A DNA stretch of 64,000 nt from Streptococcus parauberis NCFD 2020 (lineage in GTDB: Bacteria; Bacillota; Bacilli; Lactobacillales; Streptococcaceae): contig NZ_AEUT02000001.1 in assembly GCF_000187935.1 (NCBI RefSeq), positions 1,674,001-1,738,000 on the forward strand, in the 5' to 3' direction. The notes under the pieces are model-generated. The model saw only the letters and a list, made by a program, of their open reading frames with translations. It did no database searches and was not told the DNA's origin. The position numbers and the translations under genes are program-made. Within the stretch, counting starts at the first letter, position 1; each line of letters begins with the position of its first letter. Shown one piece after another: positions 14,868-24,081 of the stretch.

Positions 14868-15728
14868 TTATTTTTTTTCTATAAATAAATAGGCGAAAGC
14901 CAGATCATCAAGATTCTTGAGGTTTAAACCAGATTGTACTTTAAGCTTGTCTAGCTTGTACTGTAAAGAGTTTCTATGAATGTATAGTTTTTGTGCAGAT
15001 TGCACCAAGTTTCCTTGAGATTGCCACATTGCCACAACCATATCTGACATGTCTTTATTTTGTATTAAACAATGGTTAAAATGAGCTTCAACAGTTTTTA
15101 AAGGAATAACTGCAATTAGGGACCATAACATGAGTTCTGGAAAACTAACAACTTGATGGCTTCTTTTGTCAGCTAAGTAAGATGAAAACAGGTTATTTTC
15201 TTCTTTAAAATAAGCTGATATTGGCGCCAAACTATCCTTGGGCCATTCATTCCCAATAAATACTCTGAATGCTTGACCAAAATCATTTTCCAAGGTCGGT
15301 AGAATATCTATCAACGTAGCAAAATTATCAGTTTTTGTTTGATTATCGATCAAAAAAGCCGTTCTTGTTTGACTGATAGCAATGTGATCTATGACAGTCC
15401 CTATAACAGTCCCTATAATTGAAGATAAAACATCATTGAATTCTTGAGACAGTTGCTCCTGATGGTTAAAATAAATAAACTGATAAGCGCTTAGCTCCTC
15501 TGGAACATCTCCCTTACCATCAACAAGATAAGCATGCCAGGCCGATCTATGCTTTTCAGCAGGGCTATTTTTATGGGCTAGCACTTCCAAAAGAATAAGT
15601 TCGCGCTTGGTCAAGGAACTTATTGGGAAATGAAGGTATTCTTCCCCATCTTGTATGCTTATCCAATCTGAATCAAAAATTGGAAAATAACTTCTTTTGA
15701 CTTCCGGGAAATAGGCTTTCAATTCCAT
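14868..15728 (-). CDS. lrp: PucR/CdaR-type helix-turn-helix regulator (leucine-rich protein Lrp of the streptokinase locus)
   Basis: 286 aa when started at the ATG of MELKAYFPEVKRSYFP (15728), chosen because AAAGGA lies 6 nt upstream; an earlier in-frame ATG at 15752 lacks such a site. The C-terminal 60 residues form a PucR-type HTH: LVQSAQKLYIHRNSLQYKLD followed by KLKVQSGLNLKNLDDLAFAY. No ligand domain is recognised in the N-terminal part. In S. dysgalactiae the order dexB-abc-lrp-skc-orf1-rel is established, and this gene holds the lrp position. A regulator of neighbouring sugar genes is plausible but unproven. Confidence 0.75.
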   Translation of the reverse strand: MELKAYFPEVKRSYFPIFDSDWISIQDGEEYLHFPISSLTKRELILLEVLAHKNSPAEKHRSAWHAYLVDGKGDVPEELSAYQFIYFNHQEQLSQEFNDVLSSIIGTVIGTVIDHIAISQTRTAFLIDNQTKTDNFATLIDILPTLENDFGQAFRVFIGNEWPKDSLAPISAYFKEENNLFSSYLADKRSHQVVSFPELMLWSLIAVIPLKTVEAHFNHCLIQNKDMSDMVVAMWQSQGNLVQSAQKLYIHRNSLQYKLDKLKVQSGLNLKNLDDLAFAYLFIEKK

Positions 15729-15770
15729 ATAGCATCCTTTCTTAAACTTCATATAAAAATTATAACATAT

Positions 15771-15824
15771 AAAAAGAGTTAGCTAAATCTCAATGTTAGG
15801 AAAACATCTTATTTAGATAACTCT
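15771..15824 (-). terminator. Terminator of the aga-msmEFG-gtfA operon
   Basis: AGAGTTAGCTAAAT (15775-15788) pairs with ATTTAGATAACTCT (15811-15824), with one mismatch in 14. On the minus strand it is followed by TTTTTATA. It lies 20 bp after the gtfA stop. Confidence 0.85.
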
Positions 15825-15842
15825 AGTAAATTAGGAGTATTC

Positions 15843-17288
15843 TTAATCAAATAATACGGTTTGTCCATTTTCTATTACTTGATAGGTGTCATCGTTTAAG
15901 TTAAGCTGTAATTCAGCCGTTACACTCTGATCTTTATTGCTTCTTACAATGACAATTGAATTATCATCTGGTGTTTGTACAGAGATACTTCCTTCAAGAT
16001 CAAAAGCATATGAATTATTCCTGTAACTAAATAGTTTCAAGAGTGATTTCACTAATGGACGTTCCACTTCTTTTGCAATTTCTTGGCTAGTGTAGTAATG
16101 TCTGTTGATATTTCGACCTTCTTTGGTGCGCTCTAGCAATTCCAAATCATTCTTACCTGCAAGGAATCCTACGTAATAAACTTGCGGAATCCCTGGCGCA
16201 AAAGCTTGGATGAGGCGTGCAATAAAGTATTTTTTGTCGTCATCGCCCAAGGCTGAATAGTAGGTTGAGTTGATTTGATAAATATCTAGGTTGTTATATT
16301 CAGCAGATGAGTACTTACGTTTAACATTTGCTCCGACTTTGTAAAGCTCATTAGAAGCATAAACAATTTCTTCATCTGTTAGAATGTCCTTCACATCGAC
16401 CACACCAATCCCATCGTGAGTGTCGAGAGTTGTAAACTGTTTCATTGGACTCATCTCTAACCATTTAGCAAGTCGCTTTGTTTTTCCACTATATAGGCTG
16501 AAAAGAGTAACCATTGGTAATGCAAAGTCATAGACAAAATAATCATGATCTGCAATCTTAAATTGAATACTATAGTGTTCATGAATTTCAGGAAGAATTT
16601 CTGCTCCTGCTTCCTTAGCAATATCGCGAACTTTATCTAATAGTTCCCAAATATCTGGCTCAACAAAGAAATCATTACTATCTAGTTTTTTTATTGCATA
16701 AGCAAAAGCATCTAAACGAATCAAGTCACATCCATTTGCCACTAAATGTTCAATCGTTTTCTTAATAAAGTCCATTGTAACTTCTTTGGAAACGTCAAGG
16801 TCAATTTGTTCTTCACCAAAAGTATTCCAGAGATATTCTTTTTGACCATCCTCAAATACAATTTCTTGTTTAGGAGCTCTATCTTTTCGCTTGTAAATCA
16901 AATCTACATCGGCTTGTGTTGGTCTATTTTCTGGCCAAAATTTGTCCCAGTTCAAGAAAAGATCTTTATACTCGCTAGCCTCATGTTTTTCTTGGTAATC
17001 TTTATAATAAGATGATTGCTTAGAAATATGATTAATCATAAAATCAAACATAAGGTAGTATTTTTCACCAAGGCGTTTGATATCTTCCCAATCACCAAAG
17101 ACAGAGTCAACTTGTTCGTAATTAACTGGAGCAAAACCACGGTCACCAGTTGATGGATAGAAAGGAAGCAAATGAACCCCTCCAACTGAATCGCCAAAGT
17201 ATCGTTCTAAGTTATCTTGCAACTCTTTCAGATCCTTACCTAAACTATCTGAATAGGTAATTAACATTGTTTTATTTGTTAGTGTCAT
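15843..17288 (-). CDS. gtfA: Sucrose phosphorylase
   Basis: Splits sucrose with phosphate into glucose-1-phosphate and fructose inside the cell. The 481-aa GH13 subfamily 18 protein has [13 protein letters not shown] (nucleophile Asp), [11 protein letters not shown] (acid/base Glu) and [13 protein letters not shown]. It also has the N-terminal [20 protein letters not shown] typical of sucrose phosphorylases. It is the last gene of aga-msmEFG-gtfA, a layout known from S. mutans, where sucrose freed from raffinose by Aga is the substrate. It has a strong terminator behind it. Confidence 0.95.
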   Translation of the reverse strand: MTLTNKTMLITYSDSLGKDLKELQDNLERYFGDSVGGVHLLPFYPSTGDRGFAPVNYEQVDSVFGDWEDIKRLGEKYYLMFDFMINHISKQSSYYKDYQEKHEASEYKDLFLNWDKFWPENRPTQADVDLIYKRKDRAPKQEIVFEDGQKEYLWNTFGEEQIDLDVSKEVTMDFIKKTIEHLVANGCDLIRLDAFAYAIKKLDSNDFFVEPDIWELLDKVRDIAKEAGAEILPEIHEHYSIQFKIADHDYFVYDFALPMVTLFSLYSGKTKRLAKWLEMSPMKQFTTLDTHDGIGVVDVKDILTDEEIVYASNELYKVGANVKRKYSSAEYNNLDIYQINSTYYSALGDDDKKYFIARLIQAFAPGIPQVYYVGFLAGKNDLELLERTKEGRNINRHYYTSQEIAKEVERPLVKSLLKLFSYRNNSYAFDLEGSISVQTPDDNSIVIVRSNKDQSVTAELQLNLNDDTYQVIENGQTVLFD

Positions 17289-17301
17289 ATTTCCATCCTA
17301 C

Positions 17302-18132
17302 TTATTTTACTGCACCACTTGTCATACCTGAAATGATATTCTTTTGGAAAATTAAGTAGACAATTAAGATCGGGATAATGCCTACAACATATGATGCAAA
17401 ACTTGGTCCATAATCGCTAAAGTACATACCTTGATAATTATATTGGAATAACGGCAAGGTCCAAAGATTTTGATCTTTATTTAAAATCAGTAAGGGAAGT
17501 AAAAAGTCATTCCAAATCCAAAGTGCGTTGATAATCAAAACCGTCGCATGTATTGGTTTCAAAAGTGGGAAAATTATTTTCCAATACATTGTAAATTTGT
17601 CACAGCCATCAATTGCAGCTGCTTCATCCATATCTTCTGGTACTATAGCCTTTATGTAGCCAACATACAAGAAAAGTGTCTGAGGTATCGCATATGCAAG
17701 ATATAAGATAATAAGTCCAACATGATTATTTAATCCTAAAATTGACATTAGTTTTGTCATAGGCAACATTATAACTTGAAATGGTACAAAAATTCCCATA
17801 ATTAAGAATACATACATTATTGCAAAAGCTTTACTTCGCTTCATATTCCGAGCTATTGAGAATGCTGCCATCGGAACTACTGCAACAATTAAACCAACAC
17901 CAATTATTGTCAGTAAACTTGAGTTAAAGAAATATTGTGTAATCCCATCTTCGAACAAACGAGTATAGTTGTCCAGAGTAAATTCTTCAGGTAATCCAAA
18001 GAAGTTTCCTGTAATTTCTGCTGTTGGTTTAAAAGAAGAAATAATTGTCACAACCAACGGAATAATCATGAAAAGAATCCCAGCAAACAGGATCATATAA
18101 GCCCACCAATTTTTTTGATTTTTGTTAGACAT
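17302..18132 (-). CDS. msmG: Multiple-sugar ABC transporter permease MsmG
   Basis: Inner-membrane permease of the MalG type, 276 aa from the ATG of MSNKNQKNWWAYM. That start is preceded by GAGGT at 8 nt; an upstream in-frame ATG at 18153 would overlap msmF. There are six TM helices, and the EAA loop motif MDEAAAIDGCDKFTMYWKII contacts the ATPase. Partners are MsmF, MsmE and probably MsmK. It is in the msm operon between msmF and gtfA. Confidence 0.93.
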   Translation of the reverse strand: MSNKNQKNWWAYMILFAGILFMIIPLVVTIISSFKPTAEITGNFFGLPEEFTLDNYTRLFEDGITQYFFNSSLLTIIGVGLIVAVVPMAAFSIARNMKRSKAFAIMYVFLIMGIFVPFQVIMLPMTKLMSILGLNNHVGLIILYLAYAIPQTLFLYVGYIKAIVPEDMDEAAAIDGCDKFTMYWKIIFPLLKPIHATVLIINALWIWNDFLLPLLILNKDQNLWTLPLFQYNYQGMYFSDYGPSFASYVVGIIPILIVYLIFQKNIISGMTSGAVK

Positions 18133-18142
18133 TCTAGCTACC

Positions 18143-19015
18143 TCACACTTCAAATCTCTTAGAAATTGTCATTTGAATAACGGAAATAATAACAATGAAA
18201 ATAAACAGAATAACTGCTAAAGCATTCGCATAAGAGAATTGATTATTTGAGAACGCATAATTGTAAACCAATAATCCTAATGATTCTGTTTTACCATCTG
18301 GTCCACCACTTGTCAGTGCGAAGATTAAGTCGAAAGCTGTTAAACCTGATTTCATAGCAAGAATGAAAACCATACTAATAGATGGCAATAAGAACGGCAA
18401 TTCGACATTGAAGAATTTCTGACTTTTATTAGCCCCGTCAATCTCTGCCGCTTCAATAACATCACTAGGGATACTTTGCAAACCAGCTAAAAAAATGATA
18501 ATTGGCATCGCCAATCCTTGCCAAAGTGCAACAAAAATAACGGAAGGAATAACAGATTTTTCACTAACCAACAAGTTTGACGATAGCCAGTCAATATGCA
18601 AAAATTCTCCTATTTGTGGAACACCATAGTTAAAAAATTGACTAAAAATCAAGCCCAGTGTAACCGTTGATAGTACAGCAGGGAAAAAGTACCATGTTCT
18701 AAAGAAGCCTACAGCTTTGATTTTTCTATTTAATAGAGTCGCCATAAATAACCCTATAACAATTTCTCCTACTACTAGACCAATTGTAAATAATACAGTA
18801 AATGACATACTTTGGTAAAAATCCGAATTAGAAAAAATATGACTATAATTTTTCAATCCAATAATATTATAATTGCCAGTTAATCCACTCCAGTCAGTTA
18901 GACTATAGAAAATTCCATTGAATAATGGATAGTAGAAAAAAATCAGCTGGAGTATGACTGGAATAATGATAAACAGCCACCCCCAATAACGCAACACGAA
19001 ACTTTTTTTATTCAT
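18143..19015 (-). CDS. msmF: Multiple-sugar ABC transporter permease MsmF
   Basis: MalF-type permease, 290 aa, with six TM helices starting at NKKSFVLRYWGWLFIIIPV. The EAA motif DVIEAAEIDGANKSQKFFNV is at about residues 195-215. It forms the channel with MsmG for sugars delivered by MsmE (raffinose, melibiose and isomaltosaccharides in S. mutans). It begins 76 bp after msmE, across a hairpin that may lower its expression relative to the binding protein. Confidence 0.93.
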   Translation of the reverse strand: MNKKSFVLRYWGWLFIIIPVILQLIFFYYPLFNGIFYSLTDWSGLTGNYNIIGLKNYSHIFSNSDFYQSMSFTVLFTIGLVVGEIVIGLFMATLLNRKIKAVGFFRTWYFFPAVLSTVTLGLIFSQFFNYGVPQIGEFLHIDWLSSNLLVSEKSVIPSVIFVALWQGLAMPIIIFLAGLQSIPSDVIEAAEIDGANKSQKFFNVELPFLLPSISMVFILAMKSGLTAFDLIFALTSGGPDGKTESLGLLVYNYAFSNNQFSYANALAVILFIFIVIISVIQMTISKRFEV

Positions 19016-19048
19016 AACAATTTTTCCTCTAGATACTCCTTAAAGAAA

Positions 19049-19084
19049 AACTGATAGGTCTAGCATGCTAGTCAACTACCAGTT
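19049..19084 (-). terminator. Hairpin between msmE and msmF, possible partial terminator
   Basis: Plus-strand AACTGATAG pairs with CTACCAGTT, and the palindrome CTAGCATGCTAG sits inside. On the minus strand it is followed by TTTTTCTTT. In binding-protein importer operons such a structure often keeps more binding-protein mRNA than permease mRNA. Confidence 0.55.
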
Positions 19085-19091
19085 AATTATC

Positions 19092-20339
19092 TTATTTTTT
19101 CATTGAGTCAAAGAACTTATTAAGACTTTTTGCTAATTCTTTAGCATCTGGTTTCTTAATATCTTTTACAGTAATATTCCAAAATTCTTCTTCAGATTGC
19201 CATTCATTTTGCAACCAAACAATATGTTTGTCAGTGAAAGCATATTTTGTAACACCTTCAGTTTCTTTGAATTTACCTTCAGTATCGACACCATCTACTG
19301 ATGTTGGTGATCCATCAACATCATAATATTTTTGAATAGCTTTTTTACTTGACATGAAGTCTAAGAATTTTTTAGCTTCATTGGGGTGTTTAGAATCTTT
19401 ACTGATAGAAAGCGCTAAGTCTGCTGCCCCTACTGTAAGTTCTTCACCTGCTTTTTGTCCAGGATATGGGAACATACCAACTTCAAAATCAGGTTTTTGT
19501 TGATTAATAACTGGAGCTGCCCAAGTGCCTTGTGGCATCATTAATGCTTCCCCTTTAGCAAATTTTGCAACAGTATCTGTATATTTTGCACCCTCATAAC
19601 CTTTTTGACCATTACCATGGAGTAGTTCTAAAGCTTTATTAACTTTTACAGTTATCGCGTCATCAGCCATAATTGCGCCTTTGCCACTACGAATAAGTTT
19701 TTCTTCTGCGCCATCATAACCGCCAGCATTAGTTGCCCATGCTAGTTGGTGGTAGCCGTTAAGCGACCAAGGATCATTCAGTGATAAAGCAAATGGACTC
19801 GCTTTCCCATCTTTATTAATGGTATCTACAATTTCTTTAAATTCATCGAATGTTTTTGGTACTTCAAGTCCTAATTCTTTGAATTTGTCTTTATTATAGT
19901 AGAACCCATAAGCATTTGCTGTCAATGGAAGAGAATAGATTTTATCGTTAAGAGCGTAAGTTTCAGCTGCGCCATCTTTCAAGTTTTCAAGACCAGACTT
20001 ATCATCAAGTTCTAAGAATTGACCATCTTTTGCCCATTCTTGGAAATCCATATTTTGTGGGTAAACATTGATGATATCAGGATCCTCGTTGTTAGCCATA
20101 CGAGTTTTTAAAACAGTTCCAGCATCTGGAACATTTGTTAATTTGATCTTTATATCTGGATTAGCTTTTTCAAAATCTTTAACTATTTCTTTTAGAGTAG
20201 ATTGCATTTCTGCTTTTTGTGAAAAATATTCCAGCTCAACAGCACCCTTGCTAGCTGAACCGCCACCATTTCCACAAGCTACTAATGTACTAGCGAATGC
20301 ACAGATTGCTGCGCCCTTTAATAAACCTTTGACTTTCAT
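19092..20339 (-). CDS. msmE: Multiple-sugar-binding lipoprotein MsmE
   Basis: Extracellular solute-binding protein (family 1) tethered by lipid, 415 aa. The signal peptide MKVKGLLKGAAICAFASTL is followed by the lipobox LVAC, with the Cys at residue 22 lipidated. The mature part starts GNGGGSASKGAVELEYFSQK and contains the family regions NEDPDIINVYPQ and LPLTANAYGFYYNK. It captures alpha-galactosides or isomaltosaccharides for MsmFG. It lies 9 bp downstream of aga. Confidence 0.94.
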   Translation of the reverse strand: MKVKGLLKGAAICAFASTLVACGNGGGSASKGAVELEYFSQKAEMQSTLKEIVKDFEKANPDIKIKLTNVPDAGTVLKTRMANNEDPDIINVYPQNMDFQEWAKDGQFLELDDKSGLENLKDGAAETYALNDKIYSLPLTANAYGFYYNKDKFKELGLEVPKTFDEFKEIVDTINKDGKASPFALSLNDPWSLNGYHQLAWATNAGGYDGAEEKLIRSGKGAIMADDAITVKVNKALELLHGNGQKGYEGAKYTDTVAKFAKGEALMMPQGTWAAPVINQQKPDFEVGMFPYPGQKAGEELTVGAADLALSISKDSKHPNEAKKFLDFMSSKKAIQKYYDVDGSPTSVDGVDTEGKFKETEGVTKYAFTDKHIVWLQNEWQSEEEFWNITVKDIKKPDAKELAKSLNKFFDSMKK

Positions 20340-20348
20340 AAAGCCCTC

Positions 20349-22514
20349 CTAAATAATATGAAAAATATATTGAACACTAAAGAAATCTTTTTGAATATGT
20401 GGCATTGTTAATCCAATATTCATTAACTCGTCACCGTAAAAACTTGAACCCAGCTCCTTACAGTAATACTCTTTATCTGGATCCAACCCAGCTAGTTTCA
20501 CTTGTAAGGTTGGAGCTTCCGCGACTGATAAAATTTTAACGAAAGTAAAGACAACTTGACTTTTATCTTTGTTTACGTAGTTATATGCTACAAAATTATC
20601 CGTTTTTCTAAGTCTATAATAATCACCTAACTGTATCGTTTCACGAATTATTTTATAATTGGCAATCTGTCCACTAATAGCCTCTAATTCAATATCTGAA
20701 AGTTTTGTCAAATCCAACTCATAGCCCAAGTTACCTAGCATGGCTACATTTCCCCGAGTAGCTAAAGATGTCTCTCGACCTGTCTGGTGATTTGGTGATG
20801 CAGAGACATGCGAACCCATTGTTATCGCAGGGTAGATTAGACTTGTCCCTTCTTGAATGGATAGTCTTCCAATGGCATCTGTATTATCACTTGCCCATGT
20901 TTGAGGCATATAATAAAGCATTCCTAAGTCATATCGACCACCACCACCACTGCATGATTCAAATAATATTTCAGGAAATGCTTCATTCAATCTCTCTAAT
21001 ATTTGATACAAACCTAAAATATAGCGATGGAAAAATTCTCGTTTTTGATTATTCGATTTTGTTTCAGGTAGATTTGTGATATTACGGTTCATATCCCATT
21101 TCACATATGAAATATTTGCTGAGTTCAAGACATTTGCTATAGAATCAACAATGTAATCACAAACTTCTTGCTTAGAATAATCTAAGACTAACTGTTCTCT
21201 ACTGTAAGTATGGGCTCTTCCTTTAGTAGCTATCGTCCACTCAGGATGTTTCCTATAAAGCTCGCTATTTTCTGAAATCATCTCAGGTTCTATCCAGATA
21301 CCAAATTCCATTCCTAATTGGTTGATTTGCTCTGCCATTCCTCTAAGACCACTCGGAAGTTTTTTTTGGTTTTCAGTCCAGTCTCCTAAAGAAGAGGTAT
21401 CTGAATTACGTTGCCCAAACCAACCATCGTCCAGAACAAAGAGTTCAACACCGACTTTACTAGCTACTTTTGCTAAATCTAATAGTTTTTTCTCTGTGAA
21501 ATCAAAGTATGTGGCTTCCCAATTATTGATGAGAATAGGTCGAACTTTTTCAACAAAGTTACCCTGGCAAATATGATGTCTTATAAACTGTTGACTAGTA
21601 TTCGTCATATCTCTTAAGCCTTGATCAGTATAGGAAATTAATACCTCCGGCGTTTGAAAGATTTCACCAGCCGCAAGCTGCCAATTAAACTCATCATTAT
21701 TAATTCCCATCCCAAGACGACAAGTTTTCAAGGGAGATTTTTCAGCGAATGCTTTGAAATTACCACTATATACCAAGTGCACGGAATAAACTTGACCTGA
21801 TTCCTCTGAAACATTTGCATCAGCTAATGCAATGAATGGTGTTTTAGAGTGACTGGAAGCTCCTCTAACACTTCCAATTTCATATTTCCCATCCGGTAAT
21901 GGTGTTATAGTCCAATCTTTTTCATGGCCATAACGTCCTGTCAAAGTATGAACATTGTAATCACTAGATGGTAAGTCAATTGAAAAAGAAAAGGCTTTTT
22001 CAACTTGAACAGGATTCTGACCGGCAGTAATTTTTGCTGAGCGCGAAAGATAATTTGCTTCTTCAAAAACACTATAGCTTAAGGTAACAGTGACGTCTGC
22101 CAGTTGGTCGTAAAGATCAATTTCCAATGTTTCCACTTGATTATCTTCAGCATGACTTGCTGGTAAGCCTTGTAATTCTGGCTTACCTGAAAAAATACGA
22201 TGACCTTTGTATTTTAAATCAATTGAAGACCCATGCTCTCCGGTTACCTCTATTGAGGACGTCCTAAAATCACCAAGTCCATTATTGCTATATTCAAGCA
22301 TTAGTGTATCTAGTGAAAAAGTTCGATTATTACTGGTAGGATTCGGAGAAAAAGCGCGATCAAGATATGCTATTTTGTTACTTTTACTATATTTATTAAC
22401 CTTTTTACCAAAATAACAATTAACTAATATATTATGTTCTAATACTTGCATTACATAAGAGAACTTCTCAGTTTTTATATGAAATATCCTCTCTTTTTCC
22501 TCAAAAGAAATCAT
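20349..22514 (-). CDS. aga: Alpha-galactosidase, GH36
   Basis: Removes alpha-1,6-linked galactose from melibiose and raffinose in the cytosol. The 721-aa GH36 enzyme has the nucleophile region SYVKWDMNRNITN, the acid/base region PQTWASDNTDAIGR, and the substrate-binding stretch ELFVLDDGWFGQRN. There is no signal peptide. It is the first gene of the aga-msmEFG-gtfA operon, divergent from msmR, with a cre-like site in the shared upstream region. The galactose released can enter the galKTE pathway encoded 12 kb away. Confidence 0.95.
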   Translation of the reverse strand: MISFEEKERIFHIKTEKFSYVMQVLEHNILVNCYFGKKVNKYSKSNKIAYLDRAFSPNPTSNNRTFSLDTLMLEYSNNGLGDFRTSSIEVTGEHGSSIDLKYKGHRIFSGKPELQGLPASHAEDNQVETLEIDLYDQLADVTVTLSYSVFEEANYLSRSAKITAGQNPVQVEKAFSFSIDLPSSDYNVHTLTGRYGHEKDWTITPLPDGKYEIGSVRGASSHSKTPFIALADANVSEESGQVYSVHLVYSGNFKAFAEKSPLKTCRLGMGINNDEFNWQLAAGEIFQTPEVLISYTDQGLRDMTNTSQQFIRHHICQGNFVEKVRPILINNWEATYFDFTEKKLLDLAKVASKVGVELFVLDDGWFGQRNSDTSSLGDWTENQKKLPSGLRGMAEQINQLGMEFGIWIEPEMISENSELYRKHPEWTIATKGRAHTYSREQLVLDYSKQEVCDYIVDSIANVLNSANISYVKWDMNRNITNLPETKSNNQKREFFHRYILGLYQILERLNEAFPEILFESCSGGGGRYDLGMLYYMPQTWASDNTDAIGRLSIQEGTSLIYPAITMGSHVSASPNHQTGRETSLATRGNVAMLGNLGYELDLTKLSDIELEAISGQIANYKIIRETIQLGDYYRLRKTDNFVAYNYVNKDKSQVVFTFVKILSVAEAPTLQVKLAGLDPDKEYYCKELGSSFYGDELMNIGLTMPHIQKDFFSVQYIFHII

Positions 22515-22559
22515 CTTATTACCCTTTCGGTCTTATAAATTACTTATAGTTTACTAAAA

Positions 22560-22573
22560 AGAAAGCGCTTTTA
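22560..22573. promoter_or_regulatory. cre-like site between aga and msmR
   Basis: AGAAAGCGCTTTTA fits 12 of 14 positions of the CcpA cre consensus. It lies about 45 bp upstream of the aga start and about 28 bp upstream of an extended -10 box (TGGTATAAT, ending at 22606) for msmR, so it could repress both directions. Confidence 0.65.
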
Positions 22574-22626
22574 CTATATCTTTTTGTTTCTTAAATATGG
22601 TATAATGTTGCCAAGGAGATTGATTT

Positions 22627-23457
22627 ATGAATATCTTGAACACTTACAATGAATTTAATATTAGTAACTTTGATTTAAATGTCGATCACTATGGGGCAGA
22701 AATTTGCGATGGTGATTACTCTTTTGGTCCTAGTATTAGAAATGACTACGTTTTACATTTTATTGTAAATGGTCAAGGAAAGTTTATTGTGGATGATAAA
22801 AAATATTATCTCAAAGAAGGTGATTTATTTTTATTACCTCAAAATAAAGTAACCTTTTATCAAGCTGATAGATATCGACCATGGACTTATATCTGGGTTG
22901 GTTTTAGTGGTTCAAAAGCCGAGAGTATTTTAAAAGAAACATCAATACTGGATAAATCTATTGGTCATTCTAGTCTTGAATCACCTATTTTAAATCAATT
23001 ATTAAAACTTATACGTTTTGCAGATGAAACACCTACCAGAATAACTGAACTCGTACTTATTGGTGAACTGTATAAATTGTTAGGATTTCTTATTCAAGAG
23101 TTCCCATCTAAGAAATCCCTTCAATCAGATCAAGTTACTAAGACTTATGTTAAAGAAGCAATTAAACTCATATATGCAAAGTATGATTTACCAATAAAGA
23201 TACAAGAAATCGCTGATAAATTATCTCTCAATCGCAGTTATCTATATAAGATATTTAAGGATTACACAGGATATTCCATAAAAGATTATATTTTACATGT
23301 AAAATTAGAAAAAAGTAAAGAACTTCTTCAAGACTCACGGCTTAGCATATCGGAAGTTGCTAATTCAATAGGGTATAGCGACCCACTCCAGTTTAGTAAG
23401 ATTTTTAAAAAATTCTACAATAAAAGTCCGAGAGCATACCGAAAAGATTATAATTAA
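22627..23457 (+). CDS. msmR: AraC-family activator of the msm operon
   Basis: 276-aa AraC/XylS regulator. The N-terminal cupin-like sugar-sensing domain contains DYVLHFIVNGQGKFIVDDK at about residues 38-56. The C-terminal double HTH spans IQEIADKLSLNRSYLYKIF and ISEVANSIGYSDPLQFSKIF, followed by SPRAYRKDYN. It is divergent from aga, as msmR is in S. mutans where it activates the operon. The start is supported by AAGGAG at 22613. Confidence 0.92.
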   Translation: MNILNTYNEFNISNFDLNVDHYGAEICDGDYSFGPSIRNDYVLHFIVNGQGKFIVDDKKYYLKEGDLFLLPQNKVTFYQADRYRPWTYIWVGFSGSKAESILKETSILDKSIGHSSLESPILNQLLKLIRFADETPTRITELVLIGELYKLLGFLIQEFPSKKSLQSDQVTKTYVKEAIKLIYAKYDLPIKIQEIADKLSLNRSYLYKIFKDYTGYSIKDYILHVKLEKSKELLQDSRLSISEVANSIGYSDPLQFSKIFKKFYNKSPRAYRKDYN

Positions 23458-23565
23458 CAATATCCTAGCTTTATTTTAGATAAGTCGGATTTATTTTTTC
23501 TAGAAACAATATTAATAGATTTTTTTCAGATATCGACTCACACAAACACATCCCATATTTAGGCA

Positions 23566-23598
23566 AAAAGACTTCTCTTTTAAAATGAGAAGTCTTTT
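23566..23598. terminator. Bidirectional terminator between msmR and dtd
   Basis: AAAAGACTTCTC / GAGAAGTCTTTT, a 12-bp perfect stem with a 9-nt loop. It sits between the convergent msmR and dtd genes. Confidence 0.9.
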
Positions 23599-23612
23599 AT
23601 TAATTTTGATAA

Positions 23613-24056
23613 TTATTTGTTTTTTGTATCAAGAGTAATAGTGACCGGACCATCGTTAATCAGACTGACTTGCATGTCGGCTCCGAAAACACCAGTCTCG
23701 ACTGGGCAAAAGCCGGCTAATTGACGATTAAAATCATCATACATTTGACTGGCCATTTGAGGGTTGGCTGCCCCTGTGAAAGCTGGCCGATTGCCTTTTT
23801 TGGTATTAGCAAAGAGGGTAAATTGCGAGATGGATAAAATAGCTCCATGAATATCCTGAATCGACAAATTCATCTTGTCATCCTGATCCGAGAAAATCCG
23901 CATATTAACAATTTTTCGAACGGCATAATCCAAGTCTTCTTGGTTATCATCAGGACCAACCCCCACTAAAAGCAAGAGACCAACCTGAATACTCCCTTTT
24001 ACAACCCGATCTATGGAAACTGACGCTTGGGATACACGCTGAATAATAATTTTCAT
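23613..24056 (-). CDS. dtd: D-aminoacyl-tRNA deacylase
   Basis: Hydrolyses D-amino acids from mischarged tRNA. The 147-aa protein from [19 protein letters not shown] (an ATG two codons upstream is possible) has the catalytic [17 protein letters not shown] and the C-terminal GPVT motif in [11 protein letters not shown]. It is 'orf1' of the rel locus in S. dysgalactiae, immediately downstream of rel, and its gene lies 25 bp after the rel stop in the same direction. Confidence 0.95.
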   Translation of the reverse strand: MKIIIQRVSQASVSIDRVVKGSIQVGLLLLVGVGPDDNQEDLDYAVRKIVNMRIFSDQDDKMNLSIQDIHGAILSISQFTLFANTKKGNRPAFTGAANPQMASQMYDDFNRQLAGFCPVETGVFGADMQVSLINDGPVTITLDTKNK

Positions 24057-24081
24057 TACCACACCTTTTTCTTAAACTCAC

